Shown piece after piece: positions 31,684-43,849 of a stretch of 64,000 bases of DNA (within the stretch, counting starts at the first letter, position 1; each line of letters starts with the position of its first letter). The stretch is from assembly GCA_003586115.2 (NCBI GenBank), contig QVOM02000025.1:43134522-43198521 (forward strand). Reading direction: 5' to 3'. The translations under genes and the position numbers were made by a program. The stretch is from Salvator merianae. Taxonomy: Eukaryota > Chordata > Lepidosauria > Squamata > Teiidae. The notes under the pieces are model-generated. The model ran no database searches, was not told where the DNA came from, and was given only the letters and a program-made list of their open reading frames with translations.

Positions 31684-32279
31684 GTGGTACAAACCAATAA
31701 CACCTTCTTTGATTGAAAATTAGACAGTGGTTCAGCAAGTACAGCTGATAATCAAAACAATAAGTATTGCAATTGTAATTTTCTCTCTTCATGACTATTA
31801 CAGGTGCTAGAACTCTGGATTCATTCACACTAGGGGGAGAGGATTTGGGCACCGGCATAGAAGGGCTGGTCCTTGGGCATGGGTGCACCGTCCATGCTGT
31901 CCACTGCCCTGGAACCCTGAGGGATCACTGCTACAGCAGAAAGCCACTCACAATAGCTCAAGACACAGCTGGAATCACTCCTGTGGATCAGACGTGTGGC
32001 TGGAAGTCCACCATACTTTCTGCTTCAGGCAGTGATTGCATGGCTGCACAGTCAACTCCCGACTGCAGTGTGCACCCAATAAGTAAGGGATGTATGGATG
32101 CAGTCTATGACTGTGACTATAACTATGACAACAACTACAAGAAGTAGTAGTAATAATAATATAGCTCTAACTTCATTCACTGGCTAAAAGCCAGTGAAAG
32201 TAAAGGACAGAAGAGCTTTTCATTTAAGAAGGATCTGCATGATGGTGGATTAGGGCACTTCATGGGCCAGAGTGCTTGC
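31684..32279. other. Unassigned stretch
   Basis: Element-like words near 31820-32100 but no delimitable feature. Confidence 0.4.
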
Positions 32280-32760
32280 TCTGGCTCTGGAGGCAGCTGG
32301 CATACATTTGCCTGGCTGCCCGCCTGCACACATTGACATGGAAGCAGGGGAATGAAAGTTCCCTGTCTTCAAAGTTTCTATCCAAGCCTATTTCAGTGGG
32401 TGCAGGAAGTGACCCAGAAGTCAGCCATTTTCTGCATCTATTTTCTGAAAATAGGGTTGGACAGATTGTCAGGAATAGAGCGTTACAGGTAAGTTAACCT
32501 AACTATGTTGGGGCTAGAGGGTAGTGGAAAGTATGGTCAGAGTGTTTTTTCTGGCTCTTGCAAAAAGTGGTGATGCTTTCTGTCTCTGTACAGTGGGATG
32601 GTGGCCCAATGAGTGTGAGATCATGCGATCCCCATGCCCTTCAGGCTGTCTCATGGTGCCATTACTGTGCCATGCAGTTCCTGCCATATACTAATCACTT
32701 AAAGCAGCATTTACATGGCTTATTTCATAACTTTACCTCAACCTAGAAATGTAACAAAAG
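32280..32760 (+). repeat. Diverged repeat related to 7.5-7.8 kb
   Basis: 'agccattttctgcatctatt' near 32422 and 'gatccccatgcccttcag' near 32627 have counterparts in order at 7605 and 7755. Confidence 0.4.
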
Positions 32761-32768
32761 AAAGCTAA

Positions 32769-33704
32769 GGGTGTGTTCAAACTAACTATTGCCTTCTGGA
32801 CAAATTTGACCCTGGGAGGCCACACAGGAAATAAGAAAATTTGCCTTACCCCGCCTCCAAACCTGTAATGAGGCAACTTTTCAACAACTGGGAGAAAAGA
32901 GCTCTCAGGTCTCCTTAGAACTGAGTGGGAAGCGCCTCCACCAATCACAGCCTTGAAGGAACTCATCAGACAATTGAACAAGTGGTGCGGGGCACCAGCA
33001 AGCTCTTGCCAGCACCAGGAACTTTTGAACTCAATTAAACAGATTGAAGGAAGCTGAAACTGCAACTAAAAAACTCTCCTATCCTACCTTCTTTTGGAAA
33101 TGTACTTAAAAAGCACTCTAGACTTCGTATAATAACAAGGAGTGGGGAGAGAGAGAGAGACTTGAGTTTCAGAACTATTTTGTTTGCAAACAAAAAAACC
33201 TTGCAGTTAAGGAGTTGGAGGCATGGTGGCGCAGAAGGCTAAGGCACTGATCTTTCAATAGGAGGATCGGAGTTCGAGGCCCCTGTCTGCCGTGTAGAGG
33301 GGATGAGCGCCCTCTACTGGCCTCTAGCTCCAGCCAACCTAGCTGTTCGAAAGCAAGTAATTGCAAGTAGATAAATAGGGAGCATCACATTGTGTGATGC
33401 GGAAGATAGACAGATGTAAGCCTTTGGGCGAAAAATAACCTTGTAAGCCGCTTTGAGTCAGCTTCGGTCGAGAAAAGCGGGGTATACAAACCAAGTTCTT
33501 CTTCTTCTTCTTCTTCTGCAAAGAGGTGGGGATTTCATACCCAGTGACCAATCAGTGAGCAGCACCCAGTCATGGTAGGTTGTCTGTTGAAGAAATAGGG
33601 TGCATTTCAGGTGAGTTTTGAATTGGATGAATGTTTGGAAAGCTTTTTTTCTGTGTGCCTAGCAATTATTTGTTCATTTTATTGAGGCTAGTCTGAACAC
33701 ACCC
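32769..33704 (+). mobile_element. TIR element GGGTGTGTTC, with nested SINE
   Basis: Left end GGGTGTGTTCAAACTA (32769-32784) and right end complement of GGGTGTGTTCAGACTA (33689-33704) form a 16-bp inverted repeat with one mismatch. The right two thirds match the repeat around the 10.7 kb insertion. Without the SINE it is about 635 bp, non-coding. No clear target duplication (flanks AGCTAA and TCCTCT), so the class stays open. Confidence 0.7.
33217..33516 (+). mobile_element. tRNA-derived SINE, (TTC)n tail, full length
   Basis: Begins 'ggaggcatggtggcgcagaa' (A box), B box 'gagttcgaggc', ends in TTC repeats. It interrupts 'tttgcaaacaaaaaaa' and 'gaggtggggatttcatac', which are continuous at 11860-11900 in the related copy. 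Confidence 0.92.
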
Positions 33705-34270
33705 TCCTCTGGCTCTGGGCCTGTACACCTGCATACCCTGGACCTCACTCTTCTCATGCCTTCCTAGATCTCAGAAGTTTTTCAGCTCACATAATACATG
33801 AATAAAAGAGCTCAAGCAAAAGGAAACTATTATTTAGAACTTGCATGCTTTCTCTATAGGAAGAATACACATGAAGATTATCCCATCAGAATTATAACAA
33901 TTTTTTTTCAACAAAAAGATGAGCAGTATTTTGATCTTCTTTGAGATTTTCTTTTCATACATATGTTTTCTTTTGGATATAATGTGAATCCTGGGGTTTG
34001 GATCCTCCATTTTTCTTCCAGGTCAAAAGTGGGAAACATTACTTAGGAAAAGCAATGCAATCTTAACTAATGTATGCATTGACTTCAATGTACAGGCATA
34101 TTACTGCCACAAGTAAAGGCTTTAGAGCAATGATTAATAAATATGAAATCAGAAGAATAAAATAGATAAAAAGTTGCAATAAAGAGAATATTGATGAGAT
34201 GTACATGAGGCTCTGAAACTGGAAACACAAGGAGCAAAAATTACCTTGATGCCCAAAGGAATGGACAAAT
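33705..34270. other. Unassigned stretch
   Basis: Nothing recognised. Confidence 0.5.
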
Positions 34271-34720
34271 CCTTAGGTTACTTCTGCATGTGCACCATAG
34301 ATGTGTGCAGCAGAAATTGTGCCTGCCTTGGAAAAAGCATACTGAGGCAAGAATGTGGTGCAACAGGGCTTAGCAGTTCGGTGCTATCTGCTTGATAGTC
34401 AACCTGGCTTTCCTTTGAAGCTGGGAAACAAAATTTCTGCAGCTTCAAAGTTGTATGCTGGGGACGTTTTGCCATGCCTCTGGAAATGACCCTTGAAGTA
34501 GGCGGACTTTCAGAGCTCAGTGAAATGTTGCTGGCTCTGGAATGCGGCATGGGCGATTCCAATCACCACTGCCTGTCTGCACAGTGGCAGCAGGAACTAA
34601 GACTAAGCCTGGCCTCTTCCAGAACTGCATTTTAGCTGTCTTCCACTAAAACATTCCCAGGCACAGATTCTGCTCCAGGGAGTAGGCCAGGCATGGGACT
34701 GTGGAGCCACTGTGTAACAA
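34271..34720. mobile_element. Diverged inverted-repeat-like element
   Basis: Starts near 'ggttacttctgcatgtgcac'; words 'ctttgaagctgggaaacaaa' and 'tgaccc' resemble 25.6 kb. Ends uncertain. Confidence 0.35.
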
Positions 34721-35000
34721 GGGAAAACATGTTCTTCTTTGGTGCATGATAGTATGCAGTTCTCACAATCCCAGCACATTACTGGCAGTCCAGAAGGATC
34801 ATCAGGATGCTACCTTAGAGAAGCCCTGAAGCCTTTAGGGCATTATAAGTTTAAAGTAACATTTAATTCTGCCTATGATTCGTAATGGGGTGTGCACACC
34901 CTAACCACAATGTTAAAATACTAAGAACACACACCAATTCTAGGATCCTTCCCATTCACCATTCTGGTCTAGTTCACAAATAATTGGAGGTGTGCAGCTT
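34721..35000. other. Unassigned gap
   Basis: Nothing recognised. Confidence 0.4.
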
Positions 35001-35004
35001 TCAC

Positions 35005-35205
35005 TCTTCTGTTCCAGGGAATGTCCTGAAGACAAGGGACATCTTCTGTTATTGGAAGCAGGATGCCTATTAAAGCCCAGATGCTGAGAGACTGTGCACA
35101 AGGTCTTCCATATGCACCTGGTTGACCACTGGGGAAACAGGCTACTAGAGGAGATGACTGCTGGTCTGATCAAGGACATTTCATATGTTCTTGTAGAACA
35201 TCTAT
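35005..35205 (+). mobile_element. CR1 3' end fragment
   Basis: 'cttccatatgcacctggttg', 'accactggggaaacaggct', 'gactgctggtctgatc' and 'aaggacatttcatatgttct' follow the familiar 3'UTR order of a reptile CR1 subfamily. Severely 5'-truncated. Confidence 0.65.
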
Positions 35206-35229
35206 TCAATGTGGCAGATTTATTTGAAA

Positions 35230-35620
35230 CTCCTTACTGCCATATTCTGAAACTCAGTAACTGATCTAGATATTGAGTGGCTGCAGAAGCCAGTGGAATA
35301 TCACAGCAGCAAGCAATATTCTGAAGGAAAGCCCCTCCAGAACTATTGCTTTCTGTACAGACAGCACAGGGGCATGTGCCACCTGTGCATGTTTTAGTGA
35401 CATGCACATCTGGATATTTTGCCAGCACAAAATACCCAGATGCACATGTCACCACAACTGTGCATGGTGGTTCCAATTAGAAGGTATGTAATAAGCTACG
35501 ACACAATGCAGGGGAGATATAGCACAGCTAAGGTAGGGTTGCCACAGATATGTGTGGCAATCCCACCATAGCACAGCCATAATGGAGCTATAATTCTCCT
35601 GTTCGGATGGGGCCATTATG
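35230..35620. repeat. Repeat with serial palindromes
   Basis: Contains a 23-bp inverted repeat with 3 mismatches (35399-35421 against 35428-35450, arm starting GACATGCACATCTGG), a palindromic 'gcacaggggcatgtgccacc' just before it, and a 22-bp inverted repeat (35527-35548 against 35551-35572) related to the 2.3 kb hairpin. Confidence 0.65.
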
Positions 35621-36529
35621 TAAACATTGATCAATGCAGGTTAAGAATGTGTTACACACATTTTTCACTTGTCCATAAGTATGGAGAAAGATGCTCTATG
35701 CTGTAAAATGCTAATGACTGCAAAAGAGGGTAGAAGACAGAAACTGGTAAGGTATTAAATAGTTTTGGATAGTTGCTACTTTAGCAGGAAATTTCATTCA
35801 TCAAGCAGTCTACACGTTTTGGAAAGTTTGGTGCAACTTTGGTTACGTTAGGAGCAAATGTTTCCCCACTCTCCCTTGTCCACCATTTGGATCAACATTT
35901 TATGGGTGTTCAAAAAAATTAAGTTGAAAGCACAGGCATGCCTTTTTGCAAAGTTCATACATATTTTCTCTACCTGAAAGTTTCAGGCACAAGTGAAACT
36001 AAAGTGGTCTCAACGTACTCTCTAGGGAGTACTTGTTCATGTTACAAAGCTGCCCTGTAATTTATCTCAATTCTACCTGATTATTTGCTTTTTCTCAGAG
36101 GCACAAGAAATCTGGGGGAGTGGGAGAAGGGTGGATTTCACATAGGCTGTTCCAGTGGCAGAGCACAGCAATGGGGTGGGAAGGCTTTCAGGGTGCCAAT
36201 TCCTATCACCGTTTCCCTCATCAAACCACTACATGAACTAATAAGAAAGGAGACAAAGGTTTCAGTAGACAGTATTGAAATATAGGCTTAAGTGTTTTTT
36301 TGTAATTAATCCTCCTCCTTTCTCAGATAATTTTCAAAAAGACATCTCTAAGCAGGCTATGTAGCTTCATGAAAGACAACGTATCATTCTTCAAAAGATC
36401 TCCCCACTCATACTCTCTTTATTTGAAGCTTGGTCCTTTGGCAACTAGTACTTTTCCTGTCTTTCAATCAAGCCATTCTATAAGGGCTATTTAGTTTTAG
36501 TATTCCCCCTCGCTCACACACACGTTCAC
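35621..36529. other. Unassigned stretch
   Basis: Nothing recognised. Confidence 0.5.
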
Positions 36530-36542
36530 TCCATTCTCTCTC

Positions 36543-36544
36543 CC

Positions 36545-36578
<34 letters not shown>

Positions 36579-36582
36579 AGAC
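36543..36582. repeat. (TG)n then (AG)n microsatellite
   Basis: Perfect dinucleotide runs in tandem. Confidence 0.9.
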
Positions 36583-36679
36583 AAAGTTCTATATGGGCCT
36601 CTGATTTTATGTGGACTATTATATTGCTGCTTTATAATTTATTTGTGGTCAACTGACTAGGAATAAACAGTGTCATTCT

Positions 36680-36681
36680 AA

Positions 36682-36753
<72 letters not shown>
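36680..36753. repeat. Compound (AT)n(AG)n microsatellite
   Basis: About 36 bp of AT followed without gap by about 38 bp of AG. The same compound order occurs at 46531. Confidence 0.95.
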
Positions 36754-36756
<3 letters not shown>

Positions 36757-38966
36757 CCTCCGCACTTACAAAAAATGCTTAAGAGAAGCTGCTTAGTATA
36801 ATGAGCTGTGTGTATATCTTCGTGTGATAACAGTTGTATGCTAATGGCCATGTTTAAAATTCCTACTTCTTATCTCATTTCCTGATTGATGGGAACTTCC
36901 AGGCCTCATTTTGTTAACTGTTGCTAACTAAATTAGCAGAACATTACAATGTGAAATGCCTAGAGATGTTCCTCCCTCCCCTCATTTGATCCTCACAGGA
37001 CACATTGTCTAAGTGGGAACAAAACTGAACCCAGTTTGCGCCCAATCAGTTATAGATCACCCTTTGCAGACGAGGAACTATTATTTAAACATCTTCAGAA
37101 ACAATTTCCAACTTCACGTTTTGCTGCATATGATGAGCAGATGCAGCCCCCATTTTAAAGTAAATATGTTATACAAATACCTTTTCTTTCCTAAGGTTTA
37201 TGATATGTATATATAAAGAGATCAAATTAAAACAACAATCAATATCCTACAGCTTGTCTGTTTTGTTGTATTCTCTCTCTGTGCCTCTGTCTCTCCCACC
37301 CAGTTTTCTTTTCCTTTCCTTTCTTTTCCTTTTCTTCCTCTGAAAAGAAATAGCAGGCTGTAAGCACTGTCTGTGGCTTGCTTCTTGTGTGGTCCACACA
37401 GACTTTATGATTTATTCAGCTAATGGGAAAGGAGCATGACCCCCTGTGGCCACAGAAAGAGAGCTGCATGTGGGTTTAATGCTTTCACCACAAAAATGTC
37501 TGCTATGACTAAGCTGTGTGGCTGAAGTCACTGTCGGAATGGTGCTAAAAAGGAACTTAAGCATTAAGTGTGCGCTATTTACTATAGATTGTCTCTTGGG
37601 AGTAGGCCAAGGGTTCCTTACTCAGTTTCAAAGAATAGCATGGAAGCTGCTAAGAAAACTAGAGCGGAGCAATTTATTTTTACCAATGTCCCCAGCGAAT
37701 TCTCCCGTGAAGCCGTTGCCTCATAACTGTATTCTCCACCCCCAAATTAGTGACCAAAAAGGAGCTCAAAATATACCAGCTTGCATGTGAGCTTTAGAGG
37801 GCTTATAACTTTTATTTGACCAATTCTGTCCTATTTTTCCTCATTTGGAAAGCTGGACTTGCTTTTGTGTTGTATTTGCTCAGAAGATAACAAAATACTC
37901 TTGCAGAAAATGTGCACTGGTCATGCTGTTGTATATACGATATTATGAGTGGAATTAGTACTCATTTGCTGTGCTGGCACCCCTTCAAGTCTTGGCACAT
38001 ATAAAAACTACTCTGGGGTTAAAATATTTGGAAACGGTCTCCCTCTTTTCTGACTTCTTTCTATTCATTCTTCCCATAAAGGCCTAATGTAAAAATGGGT
38101 CCTCGTTGTTTTAGTATTCCAGAACCACTGAGGATTCCAAAACACCCTGAGGATACATTAACATAGGGGCTATTAGTAAACTGGCAATTGCAGAGGACTG
38201 ATCTCTATTTGGAGATATGTCCAGTTTAAAGATAAACAATTGAAACAAGTGATCACTATTCTTTATCTGCCTGTTGCTTTTATTCATTCATTTGTTTGTT
38301 TGTTTATGTTGCTCTTTATGATAACTGAGAGAAACACCTGTGTTCCTATATTCTAGCTGCCAAGAGGAGTTGAAAAAACTCTGTACAATCACAACAGAGA
38401 TAACTTGACCAAAGTGATTAATTGAACACCAGTATAATGTGCTTTACACCTATCTGTCCTTGACCGCGGCTTGGAAACTAAAGCTACCACAAAACAGAAC
38501 TACAGATCTGCTGGTAGAGGTCTCTGGCTGGTCCAGAAAGATGTTACACCGGTTCCAATGAATAATAAACTCATAAACTTTATATAGGACAGAGAGGAGG
38601 TGCTAAATAGTGGTTTTTGTTAACCTTTCATCTCCATGAACCATGGGAAATGAGGCCTTGATTTAATATACTTCCACAGTTTACCCACAACTTTCAGAGA
38701 TCAATGGCTATTTGTGCATTGCTATTCAGACTCTACCCTACAACCTTATAAAATTAAACATGGAACATAAAATTAGCATGGATCAGGCTTAATTAAGGCT
38801 AGGAACAAACACAGAATTCATTAATCAATACCTGAGATACAATGCATCAAAGAAGATAAATAGTTAACAAAAAGCCCATCACTTCTCTGCTAGGGCAGAA
38901 AGACTCAGCTGGGTCTCTCTTTTGGAATAGAAAGGCAGTACTTTAAGCAAAGCAATCTTCATCTAT
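36754..38966. other. Long unassigned stretch
   Basis: A pyrimidine-rich tract at about 37306-37345 and no other named feature. It is the longest stretch with no transposon that I can identify and thus the best place to look for conserved non-coding DNA. Confidence 0.45.
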
Positions 38967-39408
38967 GAGCCTATTCACACTTTACAGCCTACAATGGTAT
39001 AACAATACCATTCTAGGCTGGAACAGACCCAATGGTGTGGCAGCCATCCGCACTTCAAGGGCTAGAACAGTCCTGTACAAGGCCACCAGCACTCATAGTG
39101 TGGATGGCAGTCACAACCGCCATGACAGTGGCCATGGCAACATCTAACCATTGCCATGGATATTGGGATTGGCTCACACAGACACAGCTGTGCCAGCCCA
39201 CCCACACTCAGCATTTGCACCCAGAAGAGAGTGTGAATGCTGTTGACTGGAAGCCATCCAGCTGCTCCCAGTCAAGCTGTGGACAATGTTTTTCTTGTTC
39301 TCAGCTAGTAGCTATAGATGCTTCTAGATGCTGTGGCACTGGGTGTGTGTGCACAGACCTGTTTGGTGAGCACCCAGGAACTCACTGGTGGCAAGTGTGG
39401 ACAGGCTC
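38967..39408 (+). mobile_element. Inverted-repeat element, TAT duplication
   Basis: Left end GAGCCTATTCACACTTTACA, right end complement of GAGCCTGTCCACACTTGCCA; TAT outside both ends (38964-38966, 39409-39411). Starts with an internal mini-palindrome 'caatggtataacaatacc'. Closely related in structure to 48218-48644. Confidence 0.75.
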
Positions 39409-39911
39409 TATTTTGAGGAACTAACTCAAACCAACAATTTCATCCCCTTTCTTCTCAATAACCTGATTTGGAGAAGTCAACTAGCTATAATCGGCTTGGT
39501 TTCTAGACTGTATTACCTGTCAGCATTCATCACTACGCCAAATGTATACTGTCACTACACCAAACCAGATACAGTAGTACCTAACCATAACAGCAGTCTT
39601 CATCAAAGGAGCAGTTGGAGTTTCCTGAAAACCCTTTGTAAGAATTTTGTGATAGGCTGAATCATGTGAATGAGGCTATTTAAGAGCATTTTGAGATAAG
39701 TGTGTATCATGTTGAAACACTAAATTTGTGCAAACTGCACTCAATATGGTGCAATTGCTACATTCACTTTGTGCAAGCCTTGCGAGATTCCACCTGGAAA
39801 CTAATGTAAGTGCCACATACAGTATGCACAACAGTTGCACAAAATGTGCTAAGTGACAGCCCTTCATTCCAATAATGAGCTATGGATGGGATATTAAAAA
39901 AATAACAAAAG
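39409..39911. other. Unassigned stretch
   Basis: Nothing recognised. Confidence 0.45.
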
Positions 39912-40075
39912 TTTTGTTAGAACAGACCACTCGCTTCTGTAGTTCAGCATCCTGCTCGGCACAATAGACAACCAGAAGCCTGAAGAAAGGTCAAAGTAGG
40001 ACATGAGAGTGACAATCCTCTTGTACATATTCCTTGGTTAGCTGCATTCAGTAGTATGCTACTCTAGATCCAAAA
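39912..40075 (-). mobile_element. CR1 3' end fragment
   Basis: 'tagttcagcatcctgctcgg' followed by 'gacaaccagaagcctgaaga' and 'gcattcagtagtatgctact' is the complement of the common reptile CR1 3' region (ctagtccagcatcctg... order). Confidence 0.6.
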
Positions 40076-40480
40076 GGTAGTATTAGACACATATAGATTT
40101 ATTGTCTATGGGATAATCCTCTTTTAAAGCCATTGAACAGTACAATCCACGCAACATTCCAGGATGCTGTACTGGACTAGCTGCCAATGTGCAGATAGCA
40201 CACACGCACCTGATCTGGTCTGCTAGGACCAAGGAGCCCAGTGCCATTTTTCCAGGCACCTCGCAGCAGCTCCAGGAGTGGACCGCCTCTGGGCACCTGG
40301 CTAGAACAGCCTCGGTCAGCAACTTTGGAAGTTAGGAACTTTTGTTCCCAGCCTCCGAGGTTGGACTGAGCTGGACTACCTGCAATACCGATGTCCCTTG
40401 CTGCCAGCCACTGGCTACCCAGCTTAACCTGGGCCACAGGGTAATGCGCAGTGTGCAGAAACAGCCTAGGAGGCCTGATA
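40076..40480. mobile_element. Diverged inverted-repeat-like element
   Basis: 'ggaacttttgttcccagcct' and 'ctgggcacctggctagaaca' resemble 22.3 and 50.3 kb. Right side ends 'gcgcagtgtgcagaaacagc', reminiscent of the family end. Confidence 0.4.
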
Positions 40481-41387
40481 TTTGAGATCTAAAATCTGCT
40501 ATTCTCCATGCTCCTTTCTAGCCATTTTGTGACTGGTACTTATTCACAAGTCACAACACATTCTTGGAATTCTACAGGAAGGTTGGGGGACCAACGTTCA
40601 GTGAAGTGTGTTATATAAAGGGAGACATGATTGGGATCTATAAAATTATGGAATGGATGAGGTCACATCAAAGTGCCCTATCTGGGGAATGTGTGGCTGC
40701 TTCCATAGAAACTTCTGTCACAATCCACATGCCACTTCTATGGCACTTTGAATGCACAATGAGAGTGGAGTGTCTGCATGACATTGCCCCCTTGTTGAGC
40801 ATTCAGTGTGGATAAACAGTTCAACCTCTGCATGGACACCTCACCCTTCCCTCACTATGGTATCTCAGAGCTCTTCAATCATTCTCCCTGCTGTCGGTTT
40901 CAAAGACTGGTCTTCAAAATTGATAAGGAGGAGGAGGAGCACAGATGTGCAAGCAGCAGCCTCTGCATTTTAAAAAGCACAACACTATTCTGTTAATGCA
41001 ACAGGGGAATGTTACGCTTGTAGTGCTTCCCCACTTCCTGTGCAGACCCTGTCTTTGATGGGAGGGATGATCACCGGAAATGTGCTGTTTTGTCTGAGCA
41101 GCCAAAAAGAGGCTACCCAGATAGTTGGAGCACTCTTTTCGACCACAGGACCTGAAATGTGCCTGGAAACACAGCCACAGAACTGGAAGGGCAAGTCCCC
41201 ACATCTTCCTCCATCTTTGGACTGGTGCTGTCCAAAGATTTTTCAAAGAGGTACACCTAGAGAGGGATTTTCTGCTCTTTGCTTATCATGCCACCTTTAG
41301 GTCCTTGGGGCAAGAACTGGTCGTGACACAAGCGCAGCTGTTTGTCCACCCAGACCCTGGGTGACTGGAGGTTGTCATTTTAATGAC
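40481..41387. other. Unassigned stretch
   Basis: Nothing recognised. Confidence 0.45.
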
Positions 41388-41412
41388 AGATAGATAGATA
41401 GATAGATAGATA
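41388..41412. repeat. (GATA)n microsatellite
   Basis: Six GATA units in tandem. Confidence 0.9.
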
Positions 41413-42714
41413 CAGCCTGTGGCAGTGCAGTTCAAAAACACATAAAGGAGGGGATGGTTGGACAAGAGGAGGCACTTGCATTTGAGCTTTGTGTGGGTGC
41501 AACTGCTACAATGACCTTTCTGAAATATGGAACCAGAGCAAAATGCAATATTCCAGATGAAGTTCACTCATAGATTAGTGTAAAGGAGCTTTATATCCGC
41601 TGCCTTGGATCCCTTTCCTAATTATCTTCGGTGTACTGAACGGCATGTTTACAGCTGCCACACAACTGAGTTTTATGTTTTCACATATCCACTACAACTC
41701 TGAAATTCTGTTGCTTACAGCTTCTGTCAATAGTGGGGAAGGAGAGGCCTGGAATGAGAAATCCTCATGCTCTCTGTGCTTGGTGGATCCTCTAGGTCTA
41801 AACCAAACTGATAGGCACATCAGGATGTTCTCTGGATAAATCGGCAGCAAGTGCCATACATCTGCACATTATAAGAGATGTATGCAGGTGTTTCCAGCTG
41901 TGGTTTGCTGCTCATTATAGCAAATAGAATTATAGTTTCTTAAGAAAGGGAAAGAGATCACCCACAACTCCTTCCCAGAACTATACCAAAAAGGCAAGGG
42001 AGGGCATTAACCCACCCACTGTTGGTACAAAATCTCTCTTCTTGTTTGGCCTTATTCACAAGATTTAGATCTGATAGTTTCTTGAAATTCTGCTTAGTAT
42101 TTAGACACACATGGTTTTGGTTCAGTATAAAGAAGAGCAAATAAGGAGAAGCTTACAGAAATCTCTGTCTCCCATGCATCCTCAATTCTACTTTTCCATC
42201 AGGTGTCAACTAGTGGAAATTGTGATATTTTCCATTTCCTTTCTAAAGTGAAACCTAAGTATCCTTACATTATCATGCGGCTATGGTCGAAGGATAACAG
42301 GCACTTTGATTTTGTATAAAAATCTTCCTATGATTTAAAGAGTAGATCTCTACCCTCTATCAATAAAATTATTTTTAAAAATGAAAGCAAAAATATCCAG
42401 TACTCACTTTTTAAAAAAAACAAATCTGCATGAGACTTCCCAGATTAAATGCTGTGAAAAATAAATCTGTTTTGTAACTATTAAATCTGTGTATCTATTA
42501 AGCAGATTTACATATTTGCTTAGCCTTTCATAATTTAAATTATAATAGTTGCACATTTAGTTTAATAACTTATTATCTATAAAGAAGGAAAAAAGACTGA
42601 TGTCTTCTTAGTAGTGGTGGCCTATTGATTAGGACCATATGGGCATTAGGGTTAGTTGGAAGTCTTGCTTTGATACTACTGAATTGTGTTTTAATCCTCA
42701 GTGATCACTGAGTA
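41413..42714. other. Unassigned AT-rich stretch
   Basis: Nothing recognised. Confidence 0.5.
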
Positions 42715-43847
42715 GGGATGTGCACAAACAGGTCTGGTTTGGCTTGAAAAAACAACAACCCTGGACGAGTTGGCCAGCTCAGATTTGGCTTGTTGACAGT
42801 GGCAGTTCATAGCTTTAAGAAATTGCAGGCATGGGCCAGGTGATCACTGGCTGCGAAAACACACACAGCCCCCTGGGCACTGGCGTACCAGGAAAATGCA
42901 AATTCATGGAGGTCATGTGTGTCAACGGCTACTGGAATGGATGCCTATGTACTGCCCAGGATGGAGAGACAGACAGGATGCCTCTAAAGGCCATTTGCAG
43001 AAAGTTGAGAAGAGGTGAAGGTTTTGCCTTTATCTTCTGTTTGAGATGTCCAGAAACAGTTGGTGGGCCACTGTGTGAGACAAGATGCTGGACTAGATGG
43101 GCCATCGCCCGATCCAGCAGGGATCCTCTTAAGTCCTTATGTTCTTATGCACACCCTCACAGCCAACTATCCCCTGGCCTGCAACCTGTGAGCACCCACC
43201 CTTAAAGCTATGAGCCACCACTACTTATCAACCTCCCTGGTATCCATAGCCTCCCCCTTTCTCTTTGTACCTGCATCCCTCCTTTCTCCCTTCATGCCAT
43301 GATCTTTCTTCTTCTCCCCTTATGCCCATGCATCACCTACCTGCTGGCCTTGATCTCTGCATGGTTCTTTCAAACTCCAGTCAACAAACTTCACCTTGGT
43401 CAGGCCTTTAGGAGTGGAGGACTCCCAACAGGCAATAGAGAACCATGGGGCCTTCAAGCAGGCCTTGAATGAGACTATTCAATCCATGTATGACCTGTTT
43501 GAAGGGCCTGTGGTTCTCCATTTTGGAAGACTTAGGCAAGTTGAAATGAATCGATCATTATTTGGAAGAACCATGTGGCAGGCAGAATTAGCCCAGCTTG
43601 GATCAGCAGATAGGTGAGGGGCATGGGTGTGAGAAGACAAGGGAATGAGATGTGGCGTGTCATGAGGAAAAAAGGATGAATCAAGGATGAATCAAGCCAA
43701 ATGGACCATTCAGCTTGTCCCCCTTCAGTCTGGGTCACAATCAGACCTGGTCTAGAAATTCAAGTGGAGTTCAGTTCAACGGCAGACCTCCCAAACTTAG
43801 AAAGTTTGCAACAGTCCAGTTCATTTGAACATAGTTCAGCACATCCT
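42715..43847. mobile_element. Foldback TIR element (AGGGATGTGC), TA-flanked
   Basis: Left end GGGATGTGCACAAACAGG, right end complement of AGGATGTGCTGAACTATG, with TA outside both (42713-42714, 43848-43849). Subterminal arms also pair: 42798-42855 ('agtggcagttcatagcttta', 'tgcaggcatgggcca') against 43155-43223 in reverse complement. A CR1 3' end sits in the loop. Confidence 0.7.
42870..43150 (+). mobile_element. CR1 3' end, nested in the foldback element
   Basis: 'gagaagaggtgaaggttttg', 'tggtgggccactgtgtgaga', 'tgctggactagatgggcca' and the terminal TTCTTATG-type repeat. Same subfamily as the copy at 56306, in opposite orientation. Confidence 0.8.
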
Positions 43848-43849
43848 TA

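Noticed and set aside
33220..33290. Possible tRNA gene
   Set aside because: It is the tRNA-derived head of a SINE with two more copies in the window; no acceptor-stem closure follows.
37518..37790. 90-codon frame in the transposon-poor gap
   Set aside because: No domain, no splice-site pair that would make a sensible exon; kept only as part of the unassigned stretch.
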